Counted from the stretch's first letter, positions 12,460 through 22,638 are shown. The stretch is DNA of 64,000 nt from Perilla frutescens (GCA_026008535.1 BRKX01000013.1:56679726-56743725), one strand, 5' to 3'. The notes: generated by a model not told the origin, from the letters alone. Numbers and translations are program-made.

Positions 12460-13637
12460 AAGACCTCCCATGTGTCCACCATTACAAAATCAGAGCTTTT
12501 GCAAGCAAGATTACACATAGCAATACGATGTCTTGCACTGATAAGACCCTGACAAAGCAGGTAAAAATGTTTAATTAATAGTAATGTAGCTTGCACTCCT
12601 CCCAAATATATCACTAGATATCAAAAACATTTTATTACATGCAACCATGACCAATCATGGAACAGACTACATTTTCTTAATGCAAGACATAATTATAAAG
12701 AAGAACCTAAATAGGAATATAATGTTAACGGAGTGGTAATACATAATAAGACAGTTTGCTTATGAGTCAAATACCATTCGTCCATGACTAAAATTGGATA
12801 TTCAGCCTCAACAACCAACACTTATATCCTTTTTTTCTCAAGAACTGAAAACACTATTTTCTAAAAAATTGACACCACTTTAATTTCTTCCAACCGATGT
12901 ACAGAGCAAATACTATACATTTCTCTAGCATTAAATCCTAATTACCTTCTTCTTGTAAGAATCATTTACAGGCGACATGTAACCTCCGACGACACAAAAA
13001 CCTTGAGAATTTACAGCATCTCTTGCCAACTCTGAGCATTAAAACAGTAGTCAATACACCGTCAAATGGACAACTAATTAGCACACTATATCAACTTCAT
13101 ACTCATGCAACTAGCATTCCACAGATCTAAAAACAAAATTTTGTAAGACGTTTGTTCATAATCAGCAGACCAACACAACCTAAAACTAATCATCATATCC
13201 ACACAAACTGAAAAATATAAGGAAAAAGATTGTCCAGGATGAAGTGCTCACCAAAACAACGCAAGTGCATGTATGTAGGAGGGTTAAAACTTCCAGTTGA
13301 GACCAAAACTACAAAAATATTTCCCCTGTTTCAATTGATGGCGAAAAAAATTCCTTATTCAATATCTCATAAACTGAACTTTCTAAACCACGCAAACGCT
13401 AAATAATTTCAAGAAAAGGGTGAACAGGTGTAGACTTACTTGCTATCTGAACTTGATAAACCATCTTCCAAACATAATTTATCTAGTGGCAGCGCTATAT
13501 CTACAGAACCAAGAAACATCCATCATGATTTTCGTGCAAAGATCAAGTTTTTTCTGCGTTAAAAAGGCATTAACATGAAACATAGCAAATGGGCTGATTG
13601 CATAAGCAGCAAATTTACCTGGGTTTGAAGCGTCCAT
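10630..13637 (-). CDS. NMNAT: Nicotinamide/nicotinate mononucleotide adenylyltransferase (NMNAT), 10 exons
   Basis: NMNAT joins ATP to nicotinate or nicotinamide mononucleotide to make the dinucleotide, a key step of NAD synthesis. Exons in order on the minus strand: 13637-13619, 13500-13440, 13325-13252, 13031-12946, 12548-12465, 12225-12141, 12002-11923, 11359-11258, 10936-10878, 10735-10630. All have GT-AG borders and together give 756 bp, or 251 codons plus stop. The N-terminal part has the nucleotidyltransferase motif GSFNPPTYMHLR (the GxFxPx[HT]xxH signature). Then come GGYMSPVNDSYKKK, DFVMVDTWEASQSTYQRTL, KVLLVCGSDLLES, the ISSTGLR motif that binds ATP phosphate, and C-terminal GLSVKYLTADEVIDYI. 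Known plant enzymes are about 240 aa, so the length fits. The first exon codes for only six residues, so the start is less certain than the rest. One donor (GAG/GTCTTT at 12464) is weak. GC-rich sequence at 13700-13800 is probably the leader/promoter. Confidence 0.93.
11078..11110. repeat. Perfect inverted repeat in an NMNAT intron
   Basis: ACCTGGATCC and its exact complement GGATCCAGGT are separated by about 12 bases within the intron between exons 10936 and 11258. It could form a hairpin in the pre-mRNA. No function is implied. Confidence 0.6.
12418..12461. repeat. (TA)n(GA)n microsatellite in an NMNAT intron
   Basis: About 22 bp of TA repeats run into GA repeats directly next to the splice donor of the exon at 12465-12548. 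Length changes here would sit within a few bases of the donor. Confidence 0.8.
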
Positions 13638-13912
13638 TAGATAAATTATTGAAGTATATAAAAAAAAATCTCTTGGGCAAACCAGAAACAATTTATATTC
13701 AATAAAAATACAGCGAGAAAGGAGGGTGGCGGCGGCCGGTGAGATGGTGAGCGGCGGACTCGCCGGAGAAGGTGGAGTGGGCGGATTTTGTCAATTCAAT
13801 TTTACATTCCTCTCCAATTCGAGTGTGCGAGTTTGGAACTAGGTTGAGTGTCGGAAAAGAAAGCAGAGCAGAAGGCAGCAGCTGGAGAAGGCGAAGGCAG
13901 ACTGGCAGATAG

Positions 13913-14060
13913 GGATGGAAATAGGCCAGGCCAGGCCGGGCTGGGTGCTAAATGGCCTGGGCCTGCCTAGTTGAACGTAGGCCTAAGCCTGGCCTGCTAT
14001 CTGTCAAAGGCCAATATGAGCCAGGCCTGAGGCCTCTTAATAGCCTATTAAGGCCTATAT
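13913..14060. mobile_element. Possible hAT-type element end (TAGGGATGG..., AGGCC-rich)
   Basis: TAGGGATGGAAATAGGCC followed by clustered AGGCC/GGCCT repeats is the typical look of plant hAT-family ends and their subterminal repeats. I found no matching inverted end or 8-bp duplication downstream, so this is a fragment call. The following 14060-14815 is AT-rich without a gene. Confidence 0.4.
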
Positions 14061-14818
14061 ATAACAAAGTCATATTTTTCACCAAATTAAAATTAAAATT
14101 TGCAAATCATCAAATGTATTTTATCTAAGCAAAAATAATAAGAAACATGATTCAAAATAACACAACACATAAATGACAAACCATCATCAAATTCGTACAA
14201 GTACATAAGCTTCAAATCCGTTCAAACAAGTCGATAACAAAGAGAAATAAAACTAAAACTATTCATAAATCCTCCAATCTTGAGAAATGTCATGGTACGA
14301 TCAACAAACAAAACATAAATCTTCAAGTCATCTCTTTTTCTTGATCAAACTCCTTCAAAGAAAAAAAATTAGAAATGTATAGCACAATCTTAATATGTCA
14401 TTTAATCTGCCATAATAACTAACATTAATAGCAAAATAAAATTAGGAAAGATAACATTAAATCTGCCATATACATAATCTGCCATATTAACTAATAGTAA
14501 TCGGCCATACTCAGACACACATATAGTTGGTACCTAGGGATGTACAACACAACTACTACACAAGCAAACTCAAAAAGGTTCAGAAAATAGGAATATCAAT
14601 ATGCTTATTTTTGTTAACAAAAGAAATACTATAAAGAGACAGTAGTATAGTTAGAGATGTAAGATATTGCATATTCTTGGAAATTACAACTATTGACTTT
14701 AGAAAAATAGGCCACAAGTCTTTGCCAAATATTCTAATTGTTAGAGTTCACCCGACTTCACAATATTTCTATTTTAAACAATATTAAGTGAATGACAAAA
14801 TTTAGTTCATCATCAGTG

Positions 14819-15160
14819 TTGGATATCAATATGGAATCACGCATCAACTGTACATGCCATGTAAGTCTGAAAATAAAGCTGAGGAATAATGATGTCTATG
14901 AAACTGTAGAATCCTTGGTGAGCAAGATTAGTCCTGTAGCAATCTTCCTATGAAAGTCTGGTACTGTAGTAATCTTGCACAGCAAGATTGAGTAGTATAT
15001 ATATATATGTACTGAGGTTGATGTAATAGACTGACTAGGAATAAAAAGAAAACAATCTTATTAATTTACTGATGTTCGTTCATCTTCAACCCCACTCCTA
15101 TGCTACCTTTCCCAAATTTAACATTCACACACTTATCCAATTTCCTCTAAAATTCTAACA
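14819..15160 (+). repeat. 5' LTR of a second copia element
   Basis: This 342-bp segment starts TGTTGGATAT and ends TTCTAACA, giving complementary LTR tips. It is followed immediately by the primer-binding site TGGTATCAGAGC (15161-15172), complementary to the 3' end region of initiator tRNA-Met, which plant copia elements normally use. A short TA run at about 14998-15010 may be the TATA region. No partner 3' LTR is in this window. Confidence 0.8.
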
Positions 15161-15210
15161 TGGTATCAGAGCAAGGTTGATCCTGCTCTGTTACTTCTTG
15201 CTTCCCAACC

Positions 15211-15456
15211 ATGGCTGAAACAAACCCTCTAGTACCTCAATCCTATGGAATCATGAATGTTGGATCTGCATCACAACTTCATGTTATCCAGACTCAAAAT
15301 CAAATCAAGCTTACTCAAGAAAATTTTTTGATTTGGAGACAGCAGGCCATCACAACAGCTCGGGGATATGGGCTTGAAGGCTATCTAACTGGAGATCAAC
15401 AAGTTCCAGAAAAATTCATAGTCGAGGAAGATAAAAGTTCTCAGCTTTCATTTTAA
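15211..15456 (+). pseudogene. Copia Gag N-terminal fragment
   Basis: The frame opens with ATG 50 bp after the primer-binding site and reads MAETNPLVPQSYGIM, then LTQENFLIWRQQAITTARGY and GLEGYLTGDQQVPEKF. This is the conserved N-terminal block of plant copia Gag (the NFLIWRQQ region). It stops after 81 codons. The sequence then turns into the 3' flank of the neighbouring Pol III subunit gene, so almost the entire Gag-Pol is missing. The element is truncated and cannot move by itself. Confidence 0.85.
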
Positions 15457-15641
15457 TTGCTTTATCGAAAGCCATTTCCTTGAAAATGAAATTCAGTTGA
15501 AGTGGGAGATTGAACAAGAAAATTAATAGACACAAAAACTAGAACACAAGATCAAGATAACACAAAAACACCAAAATGTACCTCAAGATAACACCTATAC
15601 CAATAAAGATTAGAAAGAATTTAAGCCCTAACTGAATAAAT

Positions 15642-16352
15642 TCAGTTATGGAGTTTGACGTCCAACCACTTGTTGTAATAGACACACGTAGTCGGGGAGA
15701 TAACCCCGTCAGGCGTGCACAAAGCAATCCTAGGACACATACCACAAGGAATGGAAGCAAATGCACCTGCAGTCGTACGCTCAGCAGCAACCCCCCCTCC
15801 TGCAGCCGGAAGTCTGTAGCACATTTTTCCAACGGGAAGGCGATAATAGTCTCCCAACCCAGTGCTCTTCACCTCTAGTATTTGATCATCTAGCACCATG
15901 GTATTCAGCAATTCAGCAATGTGCTCGATTGGAATTTGCCCCTTCACCACTTCGCCCTCGAGCAGGATCTTGTGGATTCCCTCGAGAGTAGCAACCTTGT
16001 GCACTTTGAGGTGCTTGATGCAGAATCCTTTAAGCTGCTTGATAAACTCAGTGTCGAGCTTCCCCTCCAGATACCAGAAGCCTCCACTAACTTCATTAGA
16101 AGGTGTAAACTCCACTCCCATGTAGACTTTCCTCGACGAGTTTTTGGGTTTCACCTCTTGAATCAAACTTTTAGCCAACAGAGACTTGATCGATTTGGTG
16201 ACGATGGTTTCAGCAATCTTGGTCTGAAATTTGATCTCAGTCCGCGCCATGCCGGAGCCCTGTTTGCTCTTGATCAGATCAAGGATGCGCTGATCATCAC
16301 TTGATAGAGGGGGTGGCTCTGTTCCAGGTCTCTTCCGCTTCGACAAACTCAT
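15642..16352 (-). CDS. RPC6: DNA-directed RNA polymerase III subunit RPC6 (RPC34)
   Basis: A 236-codon uninterrupted frame, starting MSLSKRKRPGTEPPPLSSDD. RPC6/RPC34 is a Pol III-specific subunit that acts in the nucleus with two partner subunits to open the promoter and contact TFIIIB at tRNA and 5S genes. The protein shows the tandem winged-helix region: ILDLIKSKQGSGMARTEIKF with KSIKSLLAKSLIQEVKP (residues about 23-70), then KLDTEFIKQLKGFCIKHL and HKILLEGEVVKGQIPIEHI. The C-terminus has the four-cysteine pattern PCGMCPRIALCTPDGVISP..C typical of the family's Fe-S/Zn-binding tail. The length matches plant homologues, and coding in one exon is usual. The start follows a splice acceptor (ATTACATAG) of a 5'UTR intron. 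The tail DVKLHN runs slightly beyond the conserved end. Confidence 0.92.
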   Translation of the reverse strand: MSLSKRKRPGTEPPPLSSDDQRILDLIKSKQGSGMARTEIKFQTKIAETIVTKSIKSLLAKSLIQEVKPKNSSRKVYMGVEFTPSNEVSGGFWYLEGKLDTEFIKQLKGFCIKHLKVHKVATLEGIHKILLEGEVVKGQIPIEHIAELLNTMVLDDQILEVKSTGLGDYYRLPVGKMCYRLPAAGGGVAAERTTAGAFASIPCGMCPRIALCTPDGVISPTTCVYYNKWLDVKLHN

Positions 16353-17023
16353 CTATGTAATCAATTTACCCATTCTCATTCAAAATATCAATTTTTACCA
16401 CGTTACACAAGCAATTCTCAAACAATCTCACACAAATTAAAGAGTTTCATAGAAAACTAATAATCACATGATAACATAAAAAAATCAGCAACTATATTCA
16501 GCAATTACAGCCCCTAATTACAGCAGCAACTGTAGAAAACTCAAGTAATAACTTCTAAAAATCAGCCAAGAACAACAGCTATATTCAACCCTATATTCAA
16601 AGCTTCATAACTCAACCAAGAACACCTCCTCTATCACCAGAAATCAGCAACTTAATTTAACTTTGCCCATTCTCATTCAAAATATCAAATTTTACCACGT
16701 TACACAAGCAATTCTCAAACAATCTCACACAAATTAAAGAGTTTCATAGAAAACTAATAATCACATAATAACATAAAAAAATCAGCAACTATATTCAGCA
16801 ATTACAGCAGCAACTGTAGAAAACTCAAGTAATAACTTCTAAAAATCAGCCAAGAACAACAACTATATTCAACCCTATATTCAAAACTTCATAACTCAAC
16901 CAAGAACACCTCCTCTATCACCAGAAATCAGCAACTTAATTTAACTTTGCCCTAAGTCCTAATTCCTAAATCAAGAAGAGTAGAGTTTAGAGAAGAAGAA
17001 GGGATAAAGAAAACTTACTGAAG
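16353..17023 (-). other. 5'UTR intron of RPC6 containing a tandem duplication
   Basis: The minus strand has an acceptor ATTACATAG directly before the RPC6 ATG and a good donor (CTTCA/GTAAGT) near 17023, downstream of a GC-rich leader at 17024-17120. Within this inferred intron, 16369-16664 and 16666-16952 are two near-identical copies in tandem with a period of about 297 bp. They differ by a roughly 12-bp indel near 16508 and a few bases. Confidence 0.7.
16369..16952. repeat. About 297-bp direct tandem duplication
   Basis: Both copies begin CCCATTCTCATTCAAAATAT and end with CAGCAACTTAATTTAACTTTG. They are nearly identical apart from a short extra stretch, CCCCTAATTACAG, in copy one. This is a recent local duplication. 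Confidence 0.9.
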
Positions 17024-17120
17024 TTGGTGGCGGCCGTCAACAGGCGACGGCGGAAACCGGCGAGGCTGGGCAGATCAGCGGCGACCGGCGAGGTTGGGCA
17101 GAGCAGCGGCGAGGGTGGAG

Positions 17121-18179
17121 GGCCCAATTTTTTTTTGCCTTTTTAAAAGCCCATCAGTCATTTTTTTATAATAATTATATGTATAGATTTAAATATGATT
17201 ATCTTGTTCCCGTTATTGAATAATAAAATTAGAAAACATGAGATTCGATCTCTCGCAAAATAAGTATCGAAAGCGTTTAAAGCATACAGGAGATGCTATG
17301 AATATATATAAGATTATATATAAAATAAGATTATTTTATATGCATATTCTAGAACAAGACATACTTTACTTTTTTCAAACACTTACAATTTTATTTTGCA
17401 TTTATCATGTATCATGATCAACTATTTATAATAATTTAACAATAAGAATAATAATAACATCAATTGATACAATCAAATATTAGCAAATTATAAATAGATC
17501 ATCGAATATGGACATTAATTCAGACATAGTACTGCTTGGCCGTTTTACCACTAGATAGTCCAACATAATTTTTTGTATTATTAAAATAAAATGCCTCTTA
17601 ATCCAACATAAATACTTATTTTTCATTAGCTAATCCATCAAATTATGAATGAATTAATAATATACTCAATTAGACCAACAAGACAATTAAAAAAGATTTG
17701 ATAGAAAAATATTGATTTTGAAAAAAATATTAGAATGTATTTTAAAAAAAATAGAACAAATATATTTAAATGATATTTTGTATTTTGAGTCTTATGATAT
17801 TGTTTAAAATAGTTTTGTTTCTTTTATTTCAAGTTTGTTCGAAGTCTAATGAACTGACTAGTTACATAATTTTGAAGTCTTTAAAAATGCAAATTTTTTG
17901 TGAATTTGAATATATCAAACAAATTTTGTACTTAAAGCATAATAAAAAAATTTTAAGCCCATTTTATATGGATTTTAAAAAAATTATTTTATTAAATTAG
18001 GGATATAATTTTTAATCTTAGCACAGGACCCTCGAAATCTGAGGACCAGCCCTGCACCGAACAATTCTGCCTAGACGGTTAGTCCATATAAGAAGGCTGA
18101 TTATAAGGTTTTCGCCTCGGGCATAACGTCGAGCACCTAGGTTGCATTCTGCAACATTATTTTTATTATTTCATCAATA
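17121..18179. other. Intergenic sequence without a recognised gene
   Basis: AT-rich. A short GC-richer patch at about 18030-18150 (CACAGGACCCTCG...) looks like old repeat sequence but could not be assigned. Confidence 0.4.
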
Positions 18180-18181
18180 TA

Positions 18182-18443
18182 CTCCCTCCGTCCCATAATT
18201 ATAGTCCATTATTCCTTTTTGGGATGTCCCAAAATTATAGTCCTATTCTAAATTGGGATTGTATTTAAATATTCTTTTATAAATATAACCCTATTTAATA
18301 TAGTATGAATGCAATTAATATAGTAAAAAATAAGGGCAATATAGGATAATTATTGTAAATTGTATATTTCCAATACATATTAAATGTGATTTCTTAATCT
18401 GTGTGAAAAGGGGAAGTGGACTATAATTATGGGACGGAGGGAG
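18182..18443. mobile_element. Stowaway-type MITE
   Basis: 262 bp with terminal inverted repeats starting CTCCCTCCGTCCCATAATTA and ending with the complement, flanked by TA at 18180-18181 and 18444-18445. CTCCCTCCGT ends and TA target duplications define plant Stowaway MITEs (Tc1/mariner group). The TIRs match over more than 25 bases, so it is well preserved. Confidence 0.95.
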
Positions 18444-18711
18444 TATATAGATATATGTCGATTATGTATATATATACATTTATAACCTTTTTATTTCATG
18501 GACAAACACATATATATTTAAGTCTTTTTTTATAATTTTTAGGAAAAAAAAAAGTTGAAATAAACTGTAATTTTTTTATTGAAAATTCATTATAAATAGA
18601 AGTGACCGTCTTCATTTTATTGTATCGATTTTACAATTTTTAACAATACAACTTCTGAGTTCTCTCACTTCAAATACCATTTTCTCTAAAATTATAATTT
18701 TTTTCATCGAA

Positions 18712-18925
18712 ATGGATCATGATCCAAACACCAATTTGTTTAATTCTTCTATATTCCAAGCAAATTCATCTTCTCAAATGTTCAATATTTGTTCTAACAA
18801 TCTTTACCCAAATTGGTCAGAATCTCAAAATTTCACCCCCAACTTCAATTTGAATTCATTTTCTGAAAGATTCAGTATTCATCTCAATTATCTTTGCCCA
18901 AATTGGTCAGAAACTCAAAACTTTC
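18712..18925 (+). pseudogene. N-terminal fragment of an asparagine/serine-rich protein, possibly transposon-associated
   Basis: After a leader with a TATA-like TATAAATAGAAG (about 18592) and a pyrimidine-rich 5' region, an ATG at 18712 opens MDHDPNTNLFNSSIFQANSS. Two copies of a YPNWSESQNF / CPNWSETQNF repeat follow. Such N-termini occur in plant trihelix/NAM-like proteins associated with PIF/Harbinger elements (family impression only). At about 18925 it joins directly to the leader of the PMEI-like pseudogene, so it is cut off. A similar leader and MNPNHPNYYHD start appears at 61550. Confidence 0.35.
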
Positions 18926-18978
18926 CAATTATTATGTATATCTTTATGTTAAAACATCTTACAAGAGAATACTTCAAC

Positions 18979-20454
18979 TGTAGGGGTATTTGTGTAACTC
19001 TCTTCTCGGGAACGGGACATAAATTAAGCTTAGTCGAGTCGAGAATTGGATTCTCTTTCCGTAAGACGAGATTGCCCCGTAATTGTACACACGGACTTCG
19101 GCAATCGTCTCCAAGATAAAATGACTAATAAAATTAGAATTGTTGTACTCCAAATCTAATCTTCGGCGAACAACTCGATATCCGAAACAAGAGAACGGCG
19201 TTCCTATGACGCACTATATGATATGACATGTATAATGCTTGTGAATTCGAATGACTTGCTGTGTTCGTTTGTGTATTCGAATGTTAAATACCATTCTGGG
19301 GGGGCTTTATTTATAGTGGTTTGGTGGTTTTTGGTGAAGGGATGCACCCTTTGGACAGTTGGCTCGAAATGGTGTGAGTCATGGTCCAAAGGTCGCAACC
19401 CTTCCAGCGAGCGGGTGCGTCCAATGGTCGCATTGATTCGCGTCCCAAGGGCTGCCACGTCATCGTGATGCATCCGCCGAATCATCGCCTCGGTTCGCCA
19501 AGTGATGCGTTGGTTCGTTGCACCATTTCGCGCCTGCCACGTCACCGAGCCGCCTATTCATCGAGCAAGAGCCAAGGTTTCATTTGTCAAAAGTTTTGGG
19601 CCGAATCATCGCCTCGGTTCGCCAAGTGATGCGTTGGTTCGTTGCACCATTTCGCGCCTGCCACGTCACCGAGCCACCTATTCATTGAGCAAGAGCCAAG
19701 GTTTCATTTGTCAAAAGTTTTGGCGAGCCACCTATTCATTGAGCAAGAGCCAAGGTTTCATTTGTCAAAAGTTTTGGGCTCCCTTACATCGCGAAGTGCA
19801 AAGTGCGCCATCAAGCGCCCTTGCGACAAGTGATGCGTTGGTTCGTTGCACCATTTCGCGCCTGCCACGTCACCGAGCCACCTATTCATTGAGCAAGAGC
19901 CAAGGTTTCATTTGTCAAAAGTTTTGGCGAGCCACCTATTCATTGAGCAAGAGCCAAGGTTTCATTTGTCAAAAGTTTTGGGCTCCCTTACATCGCGAAG
20001 TGCAAAGTGCGCCATCAAGCGCCCTTGCGACAAGTGTTATGTGCTCGGGCTTCGCACCATCCTCGCTACGTGCTTAGTACTTGATTGACAATAAAAAGTC
20101 AATCGGTCCACCACATATGCACCATAGAGAGGAGCACTTGATTACTCTCTCTTTGTGCCTTTTTTCCTTATTAAATGCTTCAAACTTCAATCTTTTTCCA
20201 ATGTGGGATGACATTTAATTCCATTTCTCCATTTCCATTTTATTCCAAGTTTCAAGTTCCAAGTAGTCAACTTTGAACTATAATTACTTATTCATTTGAT
20301 CTTGGTAAAATTCAAGTAAATATACTACGTTATTCTACTCGAAACGAACTTTCCATATCTCCAATTCATTTCCACAAAAAATAAATCGAGCATTGCCAAA
20401 TAAATTTGGTAAGTTGGGCACTTAATATTTTAAAAACAACAATTTTTTCCAACA
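18979..20454 (-). mobile_element. Solo LTR inserted in the leader of the PMEI-like pseudogene
   Basis: On the minus strand the block begins TGTTGGAAAAAATTG and ends CCCTACA. The flanks are TCAAC (18974-18978) and TTAAC (20455-20459). Related, uninterrupted leaders in this window read CTTTAACAATAAC, so TTAAC is the target site and one copy has mutated. A TATA-like TATAAATAAAG on the minus strand near 19310 and tandem enhancer-like repeats upstream of it match the U3-R-U5 layout of an LTR in minus orientation. No primer site or polyprotein adjoins it, so it is a solo LTR of about 1.48 kb. Confidence 0.75.
19504..20035. repeat. Nested tandem repeats in the LTR U3 region
   Basis: Three units start with GATGCGTTGGTTCGTTGCAC at 19504, 19628 and 19832. 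The last two are 204 bp and essentially identical. The first is 124 bp and diverges after the middle. Inside each 204-bp unit a roughly 54-bp block (GAGCCACCTATTCATTGAGC...AAAAGTTTTGG) is itself duplicated. Open frames across this block only reflect the repetition. Confidence 0.9.
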
Positions 20455-20466
20455 TTAACAACAACA

Positions 20467-20791
20467 AAGTCTTCATCTTCCACTCTTGTCATTTTTCTCA
20501 TATAATCAATGCTACTCATATTTTCAGCACCCATTGATGCTATCTCTTCATCTACCTTAATCAAGAAAGCTTGCTCCACTATTGGAGGAGTACTCGACCT
20601 CAAGTCATATATGCAAGTTCTTGAATCCCAACCATTGGTAGTTTCAGTGATGAATTTCTTCGACCCGCCGGTTGGAACTATCAAATCAGGAATTTCAAAC
20701 TCGACAGATACATTTAACCGCGTGAAGAGTTTACTTAAGAAAAAGTGGCATGGATCCCAACTTGAAGGTTGCTCTCCGAGAGTGGGAAATA
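20467..20791 (+). pseudogene. PMEI/invertase inhibitor-like pseudogene
   Basis: Clearly related to the intact gene at 22639-23199: it reads STLIKKACSTIGG..., MQVLESQPLVV..MNFFD and SGISNSTDTFNRVKSLLKKK. Its leader lies at about 18925-18978, on the other side of the solo LTR. Four lesions are visible. The start codon is AAG instead of ATG (20467-20469). A stop replaces the proline in the signal peptide (ATACCA to ATATAA). The second conserved cysteine is tyrosine (KSYMQ). An A-run indel shifts the frame after LLKKK, and homology ends near 20791. It encodes no working inhibitor. Confidence 0.85.
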
Positions 20792-21261
20792 AAAATAGTA
20801 AAATACTATCAATTTCATTGAATTTTATCATATCATGTTAAAAGTTACTCTCTATGTCCCATTCATACAGACTTATTGAATTTTGCTCAAGGATTAAGAA
20901 AATATTGGAAGAGGCAATCAATTAAGTGAACTTTCTAATATATCCATGTTTATTTGTTTGATAATGAGTTAAGCAGCTAAAATACTCTATTACACATTTG
21001 GTATTGCATTCCCTATTACATACTCAATTTTTTTAGTTTTTTTAACTTTTTCTTCGATTTCAATTTCTTATGTTTTAGTTTAATTTTATACTTATTATTT
21101 TGGATTCATTCTACCCAATTAGAATGCATTATAATTTTTTAGTATTTAATTTTTAGTTATTAATAGATTATTTAAAAAATTAAATACCAAAAAAATATAT
21201 TAAATCATAATTGGATAGAATAAACACTAAATAGTAAGTGTCGTATTAAACTAAAGTATAA
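20792..21261. other. AT-rich spacer
   Basis: No gene. It contains a patch starting near 20840 (CTCTATGTCCCATTCATACAGAC) that resembles a degenerate Stowaway-type end, without a matching partner. Confidence 0.3.
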
Positions 21262-21271
21262 TAAATTTAAA

Positions 21272-22295
21272 GGGATAAGGGTCACGCAGGCCCCTGTACT
21301 TTTTGGCGGGGACCTCCTAGGCCCTGTACTTTTTTTTTGGCTCAATTGAGCCCTTAAACTTTTTTTTTCGGCTCTATTAGGCCCTTCCGTTAGACCCCTC
21401 TTGACGGGCCGTTAACTCTAGATGAAACGACGTCATTTCATCAATTTTCCAAATAAGGGGATAAGGGTCACGTAGGCCCCTGAACTTTTTTTTAGCTCAA
21501 TTGAGCCCCTGAACTTTCTTTTTGGGTCTATTGGGCCCCTCCGTCAAGCCCCTCTTCACGGGGCCGTTAGTTCGTATTAAAACGATGTTGTTTTATGTGT
21601 TATTCGAATAAAAAAATTCTAAATTTAATTTAAAAATCGATTTCCCTCTTCGGCAAGAACCAAGTGGATTTGCACAAGATGATGCATGAAGTTTCCAAGG
21701 TTTTCTATTTTTTTCAATTGTTGTATGATTTATGGTGCGTTGATCAGATCTGACGGCTTATATTTGTTGCAGTGTGCTCTGTATTCCGTGTATCTTGGAT
21801 TGGTGGTCTGCTTTTCTTCCCACGCATGTTGGGTTTTTGATCTGAGATTGTCGTTCCGTTTCTTGATTTTAGAAATAGAAATTCCAAGTACAAATATCTT
21901 AATCTAAATGGGGTGGGTTTAATTAGTATCGAGTCGGGAGATGTTAAAATTGGGGCGGGTGAATTTTTAAATTGAATTTAGAATTTTTTTTATTCGAATA
22001 ACACATAAAACGACGTCATTTTAATACGAACTTGACGGAGGGGCCCAATAGACCCAAAAAAAAGTTCAGGGGCTCAATTGAGCCAAAAAAAAGTTCAGGG
22101 GCCTACGTGACCCTTATCCCTTTTTTTATTTGGAAAATTGATGAAACGACGTCGTTTCATCTAGAGTTAACGGCCCCGTCAAGAGGGGCCTAATAGAGCC
22201 GAAAAAAGTTTAAGGGCCCAATTGAGCAAAAAAAAAGTACAGGAGCCTAGGAGGTTCCCGCCAAAAAGTACAGGGGTGTGCGTGACCCTTATCCC
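21272..22295. mobile_element. MULE-like element with doubled terminal inverted repeats
   Basis: The 1024-bp element begins GGGATAAGGGTCACG and ends with the complement. It is flanked by the 10-bp direct repeat TAAATTTAAA (21262-21271 and 22296-22305). Each arm is about 360 bp and contains the terminal motif twice: outer copies start at 21272 and end at 22295, inner copies start at 21458 and end at 22120. Arms also hold ACGACGT-centred palindromes. The inner pair has no target duplication of its own. The unique centre (about 21650-21960) has a 73-codon open frame of unknown meaning that may be captured host DNA. A 10-bp TSD with long TIRs indicates a Mutator-like element. Confidence 0.8.
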
Positions 22296-22530
22296 TAAAT
22301 TTAAATCAAAAAAAAAAATTGAAACAAATTAAAAAAAAAAAATCAAATGTGCATTTCGTACTTGAGTTAATGAGTTCTTGAATGAATTTAATTTATAATT
22401 CATCGTATGGGCATATTCTATATTTACCTAATATTTGACCTTTTCGTCTTGCAAAATATGATGTGTGTGGACATTTGTAGAAATAATAATTGGGACGGCT
22501 CTCCTTCATACAATTAACTTCCTACGAGTC

Positions 22531-22553
22531 TTTTTTTTATATATATAAATATC
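22531..22553 (+). promoter_or_regulatory. TATA-box region of the PMEI-like gene
   Basis: TTTTATATATATAAATATC lies about 85-105 bp upstream of the ATG at 22639. The same leader (TATA, then ATGTATATC, then AAAACATCT.ACAAGAGA) precedes all the PMEI-like copies in this window, which supports a shared promoter. Confidence 0.5.
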
Positions 22554-22638
22554 ATGGTTACTAAACTCACATTATGTATATCCTTATATTAAAACATCTC
22601 ACAAGAGATCGAATACTTAAATAACAACAACAATAACA

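Noticed and set aside
12091..12614. Minus-strand open frames rich in YIYIYI and SLSLSL
   Set aside because: These are NMNAT exons read through into an intronic (TA)n(GA)n microsatellite. The true exons are 12141-12225 and 12465-12548.
15648..16304. Plus-strand open frames opposite RPC6
   Set aside because: Shadow frames. The minus strand carries the conserved Pol III subunit sequence.
19204..20088. Several overlapping open frames on both strands
   Set aside because: They come from GC-rich tandem repeats in a solo LTR. The same peptide repeats exactly with the DNA repeat, and no known domain is present.
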